Assembly: GCA_963666935.1 (NCBI GenBank)
Contig: OY762936.1
Location: forward strand, 1,364,001 to 1,428,000
DNA length: 64,000 nt
Reading direction: 5' to 3'
Source: G963666935 sp963666935
Lineage (GTDB): Bacteria > Bacillota > Clostridia > Christensenellales > CAG-138
Positions 23,241 through 30,950 of this stretch are shown piece by piece. The notes beneath the pieces were generated by a model. The model made no database searches. It was given only the letters and a program-made list of their open reading frames with translations, and was not told the DNA's origin. Position numbers and translations under genes: made by a program. Position 1 is the first letter of the stretch. The number at the start of each line of letters is the position of its first letter.

Positions 23241-25004
23241 ATGACAGAAAAAAAAATAAATTTTAAGGATTTTGTCAAACCAAAGAGGGGGAAGTATGCG
23301 GCATCCGTATTGCTGGCGATTTGCGGAGTGCTTTTTGGACTCGTTCCATATGTTGCCGTATACAAGCTTCTCATGTGTCTGACAAAACCGCAATGCACAA
23401 TCAATGACGTCATAATATACGCCGCAATCACATTGCTTTCGCTGCTTTTACAGATCGTATGCAATATCTGCTCCACTACTATTTCCCATAAGACAGCGTT
23501 TTCTATTCTTGAGCAGATACAAATCGCCGTTACGAAAAAAATCATGCGAATGCCATTAGGATATACCCAAAGCAAAGGTAGCGGCTATTTTAAGGATATG
23601 ATCATTGACCAAATTGGAAAGTTAGAGTACCCATTGGCCCACGCCCTTCCCGAGACCACATCGGGGGTGCTGCTGCCCATTGCAGTGGTAAGCTTTTTGT
23701 TTTCTGTAGACTGGCGTATTGCCTTGGCCGCCGCTGTTCCCGCTGTGATAACGCTGATGTTTTATCTGCCCATGTATATGGGCATTATGAATGAATTTGC
23801 CAAAACCTACTATCGTACGCTTGCTGTGATGAACGGCAAGGTGATTGAGTATATCATCGGGATTAAGGAAATCAAAATATTTGGGCGCGCCAGAGATGCC
23901 TATGGAAAGTATGAGACATCCATTGATGACTACAGAGATTCGACTCTGCGTCTTTATAACAAAATGTATTTTGTTACTTCACCAGCTTTTATTTTACTCT
24001 CATCTATATTAGTCAGTGTCCTGTGTGTAGGTGGCCTTCTCTATTCTGCGGGGACTCTTGATGCTTACCTCTATCTCTTCGCTATCATTGTTTCCTTGGG
24101 TATCGGCCTGCCCCTGTTAAAATTTACTGAGTTTATGGATAACTTCTTTCACATCAAAAACGGGGCTCATTTAATCCATGAGGTTTTATCCGCACCTGAG
24201 CTTCCGCAAAATAAGGTTGAAAGCACCGACTTTAAGGGGCATGAGATCGAGTTCCATAATGTGTTTTTTGGCTATGAGGATAAAACAGTCTTGAAGAATA
24301 TTTCTCTAGTGTTCCGGGAGCATCAGAAGACTGCTCTGGTGGGCCCGTCGGGCGCTGGAAAGACCACTGTTGCTAATCTCATCGCTCGCTTTTGGGACGT
24401 GAGCGATGGCAGCATTACGATTGACGGCATTGATTATCGAGATATTCCTTTAAACCAACTCATGAAAAATATAAACTATGTCACGCAGGATCCCTTCTTG
24501 TTTAACATGTCCATGCGTGAAAACATATTAGTTGGAAAGCCGAATGCCTCCAAAGAAGAGGTTGTTTCGGCCGCACGGGCAGCCCAGTGCGAGGAGTTTA
24601 TATCCAAGTTGGAACATGGATACGATACCATTGCCGGTGACGCAGGAGCAAAGCTGTCAGGAGGACAACGACAGCGGATTATTATCGCCCGGGCCATCTT
24701 ACGCAATGCCCCTGTGCTAATTTTGGACGAAGCCACCGCTTTTGCGGATATGGAAAATCAACAGAAGCTTCAAGCGTCGCTAAGCGTGCTATGCAAGGAC
24801 AAAACACTGATTCTCATCGCCCATAGGTTATCCACGGTGGTCGATTGTGATCAAATTGCGGTCATTAATGACGGGAAGGTGGATTGTGTTGGAACTCATG
24901 AAACCCTGCTGGAACATTCAACATTGTATCGGAATATGTGGAGTACCTACTGCGAGAGCGCAAATTGGAGCATAAATAGGAATATGGAGGAGCGGTCATG
25001 CTAA
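23241..25004 (+). CDS. ABC transporter, fused membrane and ATPase domains, IrtAB/YbtPQ-like subunit 1
   Basis: This 587-residue protein has six membrane helices (residues about 15-310) and a C-terminal ATPase: Walker A GPSGAGKTT, signature LSGGQRQRI, Walker B VLILDEATAFADMENQ and H-loop LIAHRLST. The DEATAFAD variant after Walker B is typical of the IrtA/IrtB and YbtP/YbtQ group, which have exporter architecture but import metal-siderophore complexes. The start at ATG 23241 follows GGTTGGGTGA; the frame upstream to 23190 overlaps the ATPase gene. It overlaps its partner by 7 bases, implying a heterodimer. Export of a peptide or metallophore is the alternative. Confidence 0.82.
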   Translation: MTEKKINFKDFVKPKRGKYAASVLLAICGVLFGLVPYVAVYKLLMCLTKPQCTINDVIIYAAITLLSLLLQIVCNICSTTISHKTAFSILEQIQIAVTKKIMRMPLGYTQSKGSGYFKDMIIDQIGKLEYPLAHALPETTSGVLLPIAVVSFLFSVDWRIALAAAVPAVITLMFYLPMYMGIMNEFAKTYYRTLAVMNGKVIEYIIGIKEIKIFGRARDAYGKYETSIDDYRDSTLRLYNKMYFVTSPAFILLSSILVSVLCVGGLLYSAGTLDAYLYLFAIIVSLGIGLPLLKFTEFMDNFFHIKNGAHLIHEVLSAPELPQNKVESTDFKGHEIEFHNVFFGYEDKTVLKNISLVFREHQKTALVGPSGAGKTTVANLIARFWDVSDGSITIDGIDYRDIPLNQLMKNINYVTQDPFLFNMSMRENILVGKPNASKEEVVSAARAAQCEEFISKLEHGYDTIAGDAGAKLSGGQRQRIIIARAILRNAPVLILDEATAFADMENQQKLQASLSVLCKDKTLILIAHRLSTVVDCDQIAVINDGKVDCVGTHETLLEHSTLYRNMWSTYCESANWSINRNMEERSC

Positions 25005-26746
25005 AAACACTCAAAAACCTACTCAATTTGATGGGGCGTCGTAAAAACCAGCTCTGCATATCCATGGTTCTCAGTTTTTTCGACGGTTTTTTAATCGTTG
25101 TGCCGATCTTGATAGGATTTCAAATCGTCGGCTCTATTCCCGAGCTATTTCCACATGCTACAACGCCGCTCACAACTGAAATGGTGATTAAGGATACTAT
25201 TATTATGGTTATTTGTGTATTCGTACGGATCATCCTGCGATATTGCACACTTCGGCAGCGCTCCGGCGTAGGCTACGAGGTCATGTGCGATCAAAGAAAG
25301 CAGTTGGGGCAGGAGCTTCGCGGCGTGTCAATGGGTTATTTTAATCGAAAAAATCTTGGAGACATGGTGGCAACAGTCACTTCCGACGCCAGTTTTATCG
25401 AGTTAGAGGGGCTAGGCGTAGTGGAAAAAATGTCGATTGGCATTCCGTCCATCGCTATCGGTCTTTTGGTTCTGCTCTATTTTGATTACAGGATCGCCTT
25501 GGCTGCAGCACTCTTATTAATTCCTACATGGTTCGCCTACCGCCGTCTGGCATCGACCCAAGATAGGCTGGATTTGGATCGACAGCGTCAGATTGCCGAA
25601 GTCACGGAAGATACTGTGGAATTCGTCAACGGATTGCCCGTGCTTAAAACATACAATATGACGGATAAATTATTTGACAGAACAAAAGTCGCCTTTGAGA
25701 GACTTAGAGAGTTTTCTGTAAAAACAGAGCTTTCCCACTTGCCGCCGACTGCTGCCTTTCAAGCGTGTTTTCGCGTTATCACTGTAGCTATTATGTTAAT
25801 GGCAGGTATTTTTACTGTCAACGGAGAAATGGCATGGCCTTCCGCGTTTCTTTTAATGTTAGCATCACTCACTCTATTCTCGGGCGCGGAGATGATGGGG
25901 ATTTACAGCATTTTCTTTAAAATGACGCAGAAATCAATTGATCGAATAAATCAAATAAAGGATACCCCAAAGATGGACGATGATGTAGGTGGCGAGACTT
26001 TAAACCACTTCGATGTAGCCTTTGACCATGTATCTTTTGCATACGAGACAGTACCCATACTAAAGAATATAAGTTTTATCGTTCCGGAAAAGACCATGAT
26101 AGCACTGGTGGGGCTCTCAGGAAGCGGAAAGACGACCATTGCTAACCTCATTGCTCGTTTCTGGGATGTTACAGATGGCAGGGTGCTTGTGGGCGGCAAG
26201 GATGTCAAATCTCTTTCATATGAGAACTTACTGAAAAACCTAAGTTTTGTATTTCAGGACGTGTTCCTCTTTGACGACACTGCGGCAAACAATATCCGTA
26301 TCGGTCGGCCGGAAGCCAGTATGGAGGAAGTTGTAGGGGTCGCTCGCAGGGCTGGTTGCCACGAATTCATCTCCAAGATGGATCAGGGCTATGAAACAAT
26401 GATTGGGGAAGATGGAGCCAGACTTTCTGGCGGCGAAAAACAGCGAATTTCTATCGCTCGTGCGCTTCTGAAAGACGCTCCTATCATTTTGCTGGACGAA
26501 GTAACGGCCAACGTAGATGTAGAAAATGAGCAAAAAATCCAATTGGCTCTTCAGGAACTTTTGAAGGATAGAACGGTTATTATGATTGCGCATAAGCTAT
26601 CCACGCTTCGCAATGTCGATCAAATACTTGTTATTGAAAATGGTGATATAAGCCAACGGGGTATCCACAGCGAGCTTGTTACTCAGGATGGCCTTTACAA
26701 AAGGCTTTGGGGAATACAATATGGGACCAGTAATTGGAAAGTTTAA
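24998..26746 (+). CDS. ABC transporter, fused membrane and ATPase domains, IrtAB/YbtPQ-like subunit 2
   Basis: This 582-residue partner of the preceding protein has six helices (residues about 15-315) and an ATPase with Walker A GLSGSGKTT, signature LSGGEKQRI, Walker B IILLDEVTANVDVEN and H-loop IAHKLST. The Walker B follow-up DEVTAN differs from the usual DEATSA. The start ATG 24998 has GGAGGAG ideally placed. It is the last gene of the cassette; a hairpin at 26870-26901 follows after about 120 noncoding bases. The pair most likely works as a heterodimer with one or two ATP sites. Confidence 0.82.
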   Translation: MLKTLKNLLNLMGRRKNQLCISMVLSFFDGFLIVVPILIGFQIVGSIPELFPHATTPLTTEMVIKDTIIMVICVFVRIILRYCTLRQRSGVGYEVMCDQRKQLGQELRGVSMGYFNRKNLGDMVATVTSDASFIELEGLGVVEKMSIGIPSIAIGLLVLLYFDYRIALAAALLLIPTWFAYRRLASTQDRLDLDRQRQIAEVTEDTVEFVNGLPVLKTYNMTDKLFDRTKVAFERLREFSVKTELSHLPPTAAFQACFRVITVAIMLMAGIFTVNGEMAWPSAFLLMLASLTLFSGAEMMGIYSIFFKMTQKSIDRINQIKDTPKMDDDVGGETLNHFDVAFDHVSFAYETVPILKNISFIVPEKTMIALVGLSGSGKTTIANLIARFWDVTDGRVLVGGKDVKSLSYENLLKNLSFVFQDVFLFDDTAANNIRIGRPEASMEEVVGVARRAGCHEFISKMDQGYETMIGEDGARLSGGEKQRISIARALLKDAPIILLDEVTANVDVENEQKIQLALQELLKDRTVIMIAHKLSTLRNVDQILVIENGDISQRGIHSELVTQDGLYKRLWGIQYGTSNWKV

Positions 26747-26825
26747 ACCAAACAAAACAAGAGAAGAAGGGGGGTGTTTTGATCGTGAAAAGTTCTATCA
26801 CTCGCACCTTGAACGCGAGCGGTCG

Positions 26826-26837
26826 TACAGCATTTAC
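26826..26837 (+). repeat. Right copy of 12-base direct repeat flanking the transporter island
   Basis: TACAGCATTTAC matches 16911-16922 exactly. It lies 80 bases after the last gene of the AT-rich cassette, between it and the tRNA-end-like scar at 26905. Confidence 0.4.
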
Positions 26838-26869
26838 AGGTTCACAACCCGCATAAATTCAAGTAAAAT

Positions 26870-26901
26870 GAAAGACCAGCGATTCAAAATCGCCGGTCTT
26901 T
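26870..26901. terminator. Terminator-like hairpin after the transporter operon
   Basis: The arms AAAGACC-GCGAT and ATCGC-GGTCTTT pair with one bulge around a short loop. On the plus strand it could end the transporter operon. On the minus strand it directly follows a tRNA-Leu-like 3' end, as a tRNA terminator would. Confidence 0.55.
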
Positions 26902-26904
26902 CGG

Positions 26905-26925
26905 TGGTGCGGCCGAGGGGACTTG
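26905..26925 (-). pseudogene. Fragment of a tRNA-Leu 3' end
   Basis: These 21 bases match the CCA end, acceptor strand and T-arm of the intact tRNA-Leu at 27098-27118 with one difference. Homology stops abruptly in the T-loop, after which unrelated GC-rich sequence follows. Such truncated copies are left when an element integrates into, or recombines at, a tRNA gene. Confidence 0.6.
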
Positions 26926-27050
26926 ATTTCGGTCATCGGCATCGCCTTGCTTGCGCTCCGCGCTGCGCGCGGCGGCCTGGCACGAAATCCCAGCCGCCAA
27001 AAACGCGTCGCAGGCGCATTTTTTTCACGCGGCTTCAAGTTCCCTCGATC
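26926..27050. other. GC-rich noncoding segment bounded by an inverted repeat
   Basis: About 110 GC-rich bases separate the T-arm fragment CGAGGGGACTTGA (26914-26925 region) from an inverted, slightly diverged copy TCAAGTTCCCTCG (27035-27047). It can fold on itself (runs of GCGC) and encodes nothing recognisable. It may be a small inserted element or the remains of a rearranged tRNA gene. Confidence 0.4.
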
Positions 27051-27097
27051 AAAAAACCAAACACAAAAGGCATCCCCGTTGGGATGCCCGTTGTATT
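27051..27097 (-). terminator. Terminator of tRNA-Leu
   Basis: Immediately after the encoded CCA on the minus strand a long stem (AATACAACGGGCATCCC with GGGATGCCTTTTGTGTT) forms, followed by GGTTTTTT. It resembles the strong hairpin at 15595-15638. Confidence 0.85.
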
Positions 27098-27180
27098 TGG
27101 TGCGGCCGATGGGACTTGAACCCATATGGTCTCCCATACGCCCCTCAAACGTACGCGTCTGCCAGTTCCGCCACGGCCGC
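27098..27180 (-). tRNA. tRNA-Leu (anticodon GAG)
   Basis: The minus strand shows a full tRNA: acceptor GCGGCCG pairing with CGGCCGC, discriminator A and encoded CCA; a leucine-type D-arm (TGGCGGAACTGGCAGAC); an anticodon stem TACGT/GCGTA around the loop TTGAGGG, which places GAG at positions 34-36; a variable arm that pairs (ATGG-GAGA-CCAT, longer than in class I tRNAs); and T-arm GTTCAAGTC. GAG reads CUC and CUU leucine codons. A terminator follows directly. Confidence 0.93.
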
Positions 27181-27335
27181 ACGGTAAAATAAACCGCAGG
27201 ATTTATTATACTTTTATCAAATGGGAATGTCAATACGAAAAATCTAACTGGCAAGCGCAATTTGTGATTGTAATACATATTATGAATTAGTGTTATACCG
27301 CGAATATATGCGGTGCAAGAAAAGGAGAAATTTCA

Positions 27336-27911
27336 ATGAGTGCAAGGATAAACTATGGTGACAGACGTATGCCTAATTCCGCTGAAAATGCGGCGGTGGC
27401 GGCGCCTGATTGCGAAAAAAGCTGTCCCTGCTGTGATCCGGAAAACGGCTGCCATCGCCCGTGTAGCAGGTGCGTGGAGTTCTGCGAAACGGTGACTCTG
27501 CCTGAGATGTTTACTGCAAACATTTCGCCGAGCTCAACGCGTATCGCTTACGATACAAGTTTTTTGGGATACACAGTGGAAGAGGAGACCATGCATGCCA
27601 AGCTGCCCTGTGGCGGCAGCTGCCCAGTGACTGTCTATAAGATCAATCTTACCGGCGCAATTCCCTATATCGTCAATTGCGGAACAGTAAGCAGCGGCTG
27701 TGGCTCGCCGGTATGCTTGTCGGTTCAGGGAACCTGCATGGTGGATGAACCGGTGGGCTATTCCTGCAATGAGCCAGACCTTGACGAGCTGTCCTGCAGC
27801 AACGTCACGCCTCATGTGGAAGTGCTCAGCGATCAGTGCGGATGCAGCGAAAAGACCAACATTACATGCTGTGGAACGTTTACGTTCTCAAATCTTCCGG
27901 CCCTTATGTAA
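27336..27911 (+). CDS. Cysteine-rich protein of unknown function
   Basis: This 191-residue protein has about 22 cysteines and no signal peptide or membrane segment. The N-terminal third has a CPCC, CxxxC and CSRC cluster (residues 30-50). The rest contains CGGSC, a strand-rich VTVYKINLTGAIPYIVNCG stretch and closing CGC and CC pairs. A strong ribosome binding site (AAAGGAG) precedes ATG 27336 and a strong terminator follows, so it is a single-gene unit. Cys-rich beta-proteins of this size in sporulating Firmicutes are often cross-linked spore-coat or exosporium components, but no family is recognised and this is only a suggestion. Confidence 0.72.
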   Translation: MSARINYGDRRMPNSAENAAVAAPDCEKSCPCCDPENGCHRPCSRCVEFCETVTLPEMFTANISPSSTRIAYDTSFLGYTVEEETMHAKLPCGGSCPVTVYKINLTGAIPYIVNCGTVSSGCGSPVCLSVQGTCMVDEPVGYSCNEPDLDELSCSNVTPHVEVLSDQCGCSEKTNITCCGTFTFSNLPALM

Positions 27912-27927
27912 GGCGGAAAAATGGTGA

Positions 27928-27956
27928 ATCCCCCCGGCAAAGCCGGGGGGATTTCA
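27928..27956 (+). terminator. Intrinsic terminator after the Cys-rich gene
   Basis: A GC-rich 11-base stem (ATCCCCCCGGC with GCCGGGGGGAT) around AAA, followed by TTT. Confidence 0.8.
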
Positions 27957-28046
27957 TATGCGGCCCCTTAGCACAGATGGTGCCCAAATACCGTGCATAC
28001 AATAAAGTTCCCTGTCAAGTTAAAAACCAGCATATGTTATTGTGGC

Positions 28047-28075
28047 TTGATATCCAATAAACCCTGTATTATTAT
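28047..28075 (+). promoter_or_regulatory. Sigma-A promoter of the Rrf2 gene
   Basis: TTGATA (28047-28052) and TATTAT (28070-28075) are 17 bases apart, about 30 bases before the Rrf2 regulator's start. Confidence 0.6.
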
Positions 28076-28106
28076 ATGTATATGGGTTTTAGGAGGTTTG
28101 CTGATT

Positions 28107-28538
28107 ATGATGGTATCAACAAAAGGCCGCTACGCACTGCGCGTGCTGGTGGATCTTGCTGAACATAGCAATGGGGCTTATATTCCCCTAAAGGACATTG
28201 CGGCGCGTCAGGAGATTTCGGAGAAATATCTCGAAAACATTATTGCGACCCTTTCCAAGGCAAATTTCCTTGACGGGCTTCGCGGAAAAGGCGGGGGATA
28301 TAAGCTGACAAAGGCACCGGAAAAGTATACGGTAGGCAGCATATTGAAGCTGGTGGAAGGCTCGCTTTCACCAGTCTCGTGCTTGGGAAATGAGCAAAAT
28401 CATTGCAAGCGTATCGCGGAATGCAGAACGCTGCAGATGTGGAGCGAATTTCATAATCTGGCCGATCAATTTTTTGAAAGTATTACGTTAGCGGATCTTA
28501 TGAAAAGTGATCTCACCGGCAGCAATTTCGTGATTTAA
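28107..28538 (+). CDS. Rrf2 family transcriptional regulator (IscR/CymR-like)
   Basis: This 143-residue protein has the Rrf2 winged helix: STKGRYALRVLVDLA at the start, recognition region ISEKYLENIIATLSKA, and wing GLRGKGGGYKL. It keeps three cysteines in SCLGNEQNHCKRIAEC (spacing C-x7-C-x5-C), where IscR binds a [2Fe-2S] cluster; CymR of Bacillus lacks these. The start ATG 28107 has AGGAGG about 10 bases upstream. Being directly ahead of cysK and cysE, it probably regulates cysteine synthesis in response to Fe-S status or to the CysK/O-acetylserine state, as CymR does. Confidence 0.9.
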   Translation: MMVSTKGRYALRVLVDLAEHSNGAYIPLKDIAARQEISEKYLENIIATLSKANFLDGLRGKGGGYKLTKAPEKYTVGSILKLVEGSLSPVSCLGNEQNHCKRIAECRTLQMWSEFHNLADQFFESITLADLMKSDLTGSNFVI

Positions 28539-28775
28539 CCCCTTTTTTGCGACGGCAAAGCGATTTCGGGCGATCGTACGAATATCCCCCATCTGCGCAT
28601 ATGGAAGAGAATTTGCAATCTTGGCTGTCTGTTACATATTACTGTATTACAATACCTATAAAACAATTCGAAATATAGGAATATCCGGTACGGCTTTCTG
28701 TTAGCACCAAACGCACTGTATTTTGGCGAATCGGGCCAATAGGAATCAAAGCCGGCAAAGAAAGGAGCCATTCAC

Positions 28776-29708
28776 GTGGCGAACATTTATTCATCCGTAG
28801 ACCAGCTGATCGGGAGAACCCCGCTGCTCGAACTCTCGAATATCGAGAAAAAATATGCCCTAAAGGCAAAGGTTATCGCAAAACTGGAGTATTTCAATCC
28901 CGGGGGAAGCGTCAAGGACCGCATCGCAAAATCTATGCTTGACGACGCAGAAAAATGGGGTCTTCTGAAACCGGATTCCGTAATCATTGAGCCAACTTCC
29001 GGCAATACGGGCATCGGCCTTGCCTCGGTTGCCGCTGCGCGGGGATACCGCATTATCATCGTAATGCCGGAAACCATGTCGATGGAACGCCGGCAGCTAA
29101 TGAAAGCATACGGCGCGGAACTGGTGCTTACCGATGGCGCCAGCGGCATGAAAGGCGCAATCGCCAAAGCCGACGCGCTGGCAAAGGAGATCCCAAACAG
29201 TTTCATCCCGGGCCAGTTCGTCAATCTGGCTAACCCGGCAATTCACAGAGAAACTACGGGCCCCGAGATTTATAAAGATACCGATGGCAAGGTCGATATT
29301 TTCGTTGCGGGCGTCGGAACCGGCGGTACTATAACCGGCGTTGGCGAATACCTGAAATCCAAAAACCAAGATATCCAGATTGTGGCCGTCGAGCCCGCGT
29401 CATCTCCTGTGCTTTCGAAGGACGTGGCCGGCAGCCATAAAATTCAGGGTATTGGCGCAGGGTTCATTCCAGCCGTGCTTAATACTAAGATCTATGATGA
29501 TATTATTGCCGTGGCAAATGAGGATGCCTTTGAAACCGGAAAACTGATCGGAAAGCTGGAAGGAATTCTTGTGGGCATCTCTTCTGGAGCGGCGGCCTGG
29601 GCGGCAATTGAACTGGCAAAGCGTCCCGAAAACGTAGGAAAAAACATCGTTACTCTGCTTCCGGATACTGGGGAGCGGTATCTTTCAACCCCCCTTTTCG
29701 CAGACTGA
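28776..29708 (+). CDS. cysK: Cysteine synthase (O-acetylserine sulfhydrylase) CysK
   Basis: This PLP enzyme makes cysteine from O-acetylserine and sulfide. The 310-residue length is normal. The PLP lysine lies in NPGGSVKDR (near residue 43), the phosphate and substrate loop is PTSGNTGIGLA, and GVGTGGTITGVGEYLK binds the cofactor phosphate. The start is GTG 28776 with AAAGGAG upstream. It is preceded by the Rrf2 gene and a 237-base AT-rich gap that probably holds the operator, and is followed by a terminator and then cysE, its partner in the cysteine synthase complex. Confidence 0.95.
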   Translation: MANIYSSVDQLIGRTPLLELSNIEKKYALKAKVIAKLEYFNPGGSVKDRIAKSMLDDAEKWGLLKPDSVIIEPTSGNTGIGLASVAAARGYRIIIVMPETMSMERRQLMKAYGAELVLTDGASGMKGAIAKADALAKEIPNSFIPGQFVNLANPAIHRETTGPEIYKDTDGKVDIFVAGVGTGGTITGVGEYLKSKNQDIQIVAVEPASSPVLSKDVAGSHKIQGIGAGFIPAVLNTKIYDDIIAVANEDAFETGKLIGKLEGILVGISSGAAAWAAIELAKRPENVGKNIVTLLPDTGERYLSTPLFAD

Positions 29709-29722
29709 AGAAATCTGAAAAT

Positions 29723-29756
29723 CGGTGATAGCACGTCATATGCTATCGCCGTTTTT
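29723..29756 (+). terminator. Intrinsic terminator of cysK
   Basis: An 11-base-pair stem (CGGTGATAGCA/TGCTATCGCCG, one GU pair) followed by TTTTT. Confidence 0.85.
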
Positions 29757-29820
29757 ACTGCTGGCAGAAACATCCGAACGAGCATATTCCAATTTGCCAC
29801 GATATCGCGCAGATTTTCTA

Positions 29821-29850
29821 TTGACTGAATTCGTTTATATGCGATATAAT
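29821..29850 (+). promoter_or_regulatory. Sigma-A promoter of cysE
   Basis: TTGACT (29821-29826) and TATAAT (29845-29850) with an 18-base spacer, 33 bases before the cysE start. Confidence 0.7.
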
Positions 29851-29882
29851 TCATACTAAAATGATAGGAATTAGGTGATTCG

Positions 29883-30800
29883 ATGGAACCTCTTGATGCT
29901 GGACGCAAGGCTGTCAGCCGCTGCATACAAGCTGCCGCAGAGCAGCTGTTATCCATGAATTTATCGAGGCCGGAGGAGATAGCGACCCATTCCAGGTTAA
30001 AAAGCCAAACGTCGCGGCTTTTGCATCTGCTCCGAAGCGTAATGTATCCGCAGATATTTGATCCGTCTCTGGGCAATCAGGGGCTTTCCGCAGACGCAGT
30101 TCGCGATTATCTGCAGCAGATAGCAGTTCTTTTGCGGGATATGCTGGATTCCCTGTTGGATAAAAAAGAGGAAGCGGATGGAGTTGTGTGCGCTTTTATC
30201 GGCCACCTTCCAGCAATTGTAAAAACTCTTGAAACAGATATACAGGCAGCTTATACGGGTGACCCTGCAGCGAAATCCCGGGAAGAGATTATGCTGGCGT
30301 ATCCTGCGTTTGAAGCCATCAGTATTTTCCGTCTCGCGCACTGCCTGTATGAGCTGAACATCCCGCTGATTCCGCGAATCATGACCGAGTATGCGCACCA
30401 AAGCACTGGAATTGATATTCATCCCGGTGCGACTATCAGCGGGTATTTCTTTATCGACCATGGCACCGGCGTCGTGATTGGGGAAACCTGTACAATTGGG
30501 GAGCATGTGAAGCTGTATCAGGGCGTCACCCTAGGCGCGAAGAGTTTTGAACTCGATGAAAGCGGGAATCCCATCAAGGGAATTAAGCGGCATCCGGATA
30601 TAGGAAACCATGTGGTGATCTATTCCGGCGCAACCATTCTGGGTGGGAACACCGTAATCGGGGATCACTGCATCATCGGCGGAAATGTCTGGCTGACGCA
30701 TTCCGTAGAGCCGGGCAATACTGTATATAATTGTCAGGGGGCGCAAAAGAAAGCGTCCGGCTGCGGCGCAGACGCTTACTTATACGGAGAAGGCATATAG
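29883..30800 (+). CDS. cysE: Serine O-acetyltransferase (EpsC-type)
   Basis: This enzyme transfers acetyl from acetyl-CoA to serine, giving the substrate of CysK. At 305 residues it is the long EpsC type, with an N-terminal helical region (1-170) and a left-handed beta-helix of hexapeptide repeats from about residue 175. Motifs seen are TGIDIHPGATISGYFFIDHG, with catalytic Asp/His in the IDIHPGA and FIDHGTG parts, then ETCTIGEHVKLYQGVTLGA. The gene has its own promoter and a terminator directly after it, and forms the cysteine unit with the Rrf2 gene and cysK. Confidence 0.93.
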   Translation: MEPLDAGRKAVSRCIQAAAEQLLSMNLSRPEEIATHSRLKSQTSRLLHLLRSVMYPQIFDPSLGNQGLSADAVRDYLQQIAVLLRDMLDSLLDKKEEADGVVCAFIGHLPAIVKTLETDIQAAYTGDPAAKSREEIMLAYPAFEAISIFRLAHCLYELNIPLIPRIMTEYAHQSTGIDIHPGATISGYFFIDHGTGVVIGETCTIGEHVKLYQGVTLGAKSFELDESGNPIKGIKRHPDIGNHVVIYSGATILGGNTVIGDHCIIGGNVWLTHSVEPGNTVYNCQGAQKKASGCGADAYLYGEGI

Positions 30801-30834
30801 CCCGCCGGGCAGCGCAAAATTCCAGAAATAATAA

Positions 30835-30861
30835 AAAGGCCGCGAACTCGCGGCCTTTTTT
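30835..30861 (+). terminator. Intrinsic terminator of cysE
   Basis: The stem GGCCGCGA/TCGCGGCC is followed by TTTTTT and preceded by AAAAA, so it may act on both strands, ending cysE and the converging thrS. Confidence 0.9.
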
Positions 30862-30950
30862 GTTATGTGGCTGGCGGATTTTAGATGTACCGCCTGCAAT
30901 GGCCTATTAAACCGCGCATCCCATGCGTTTCACGGCAATAAGCGCGCCGG

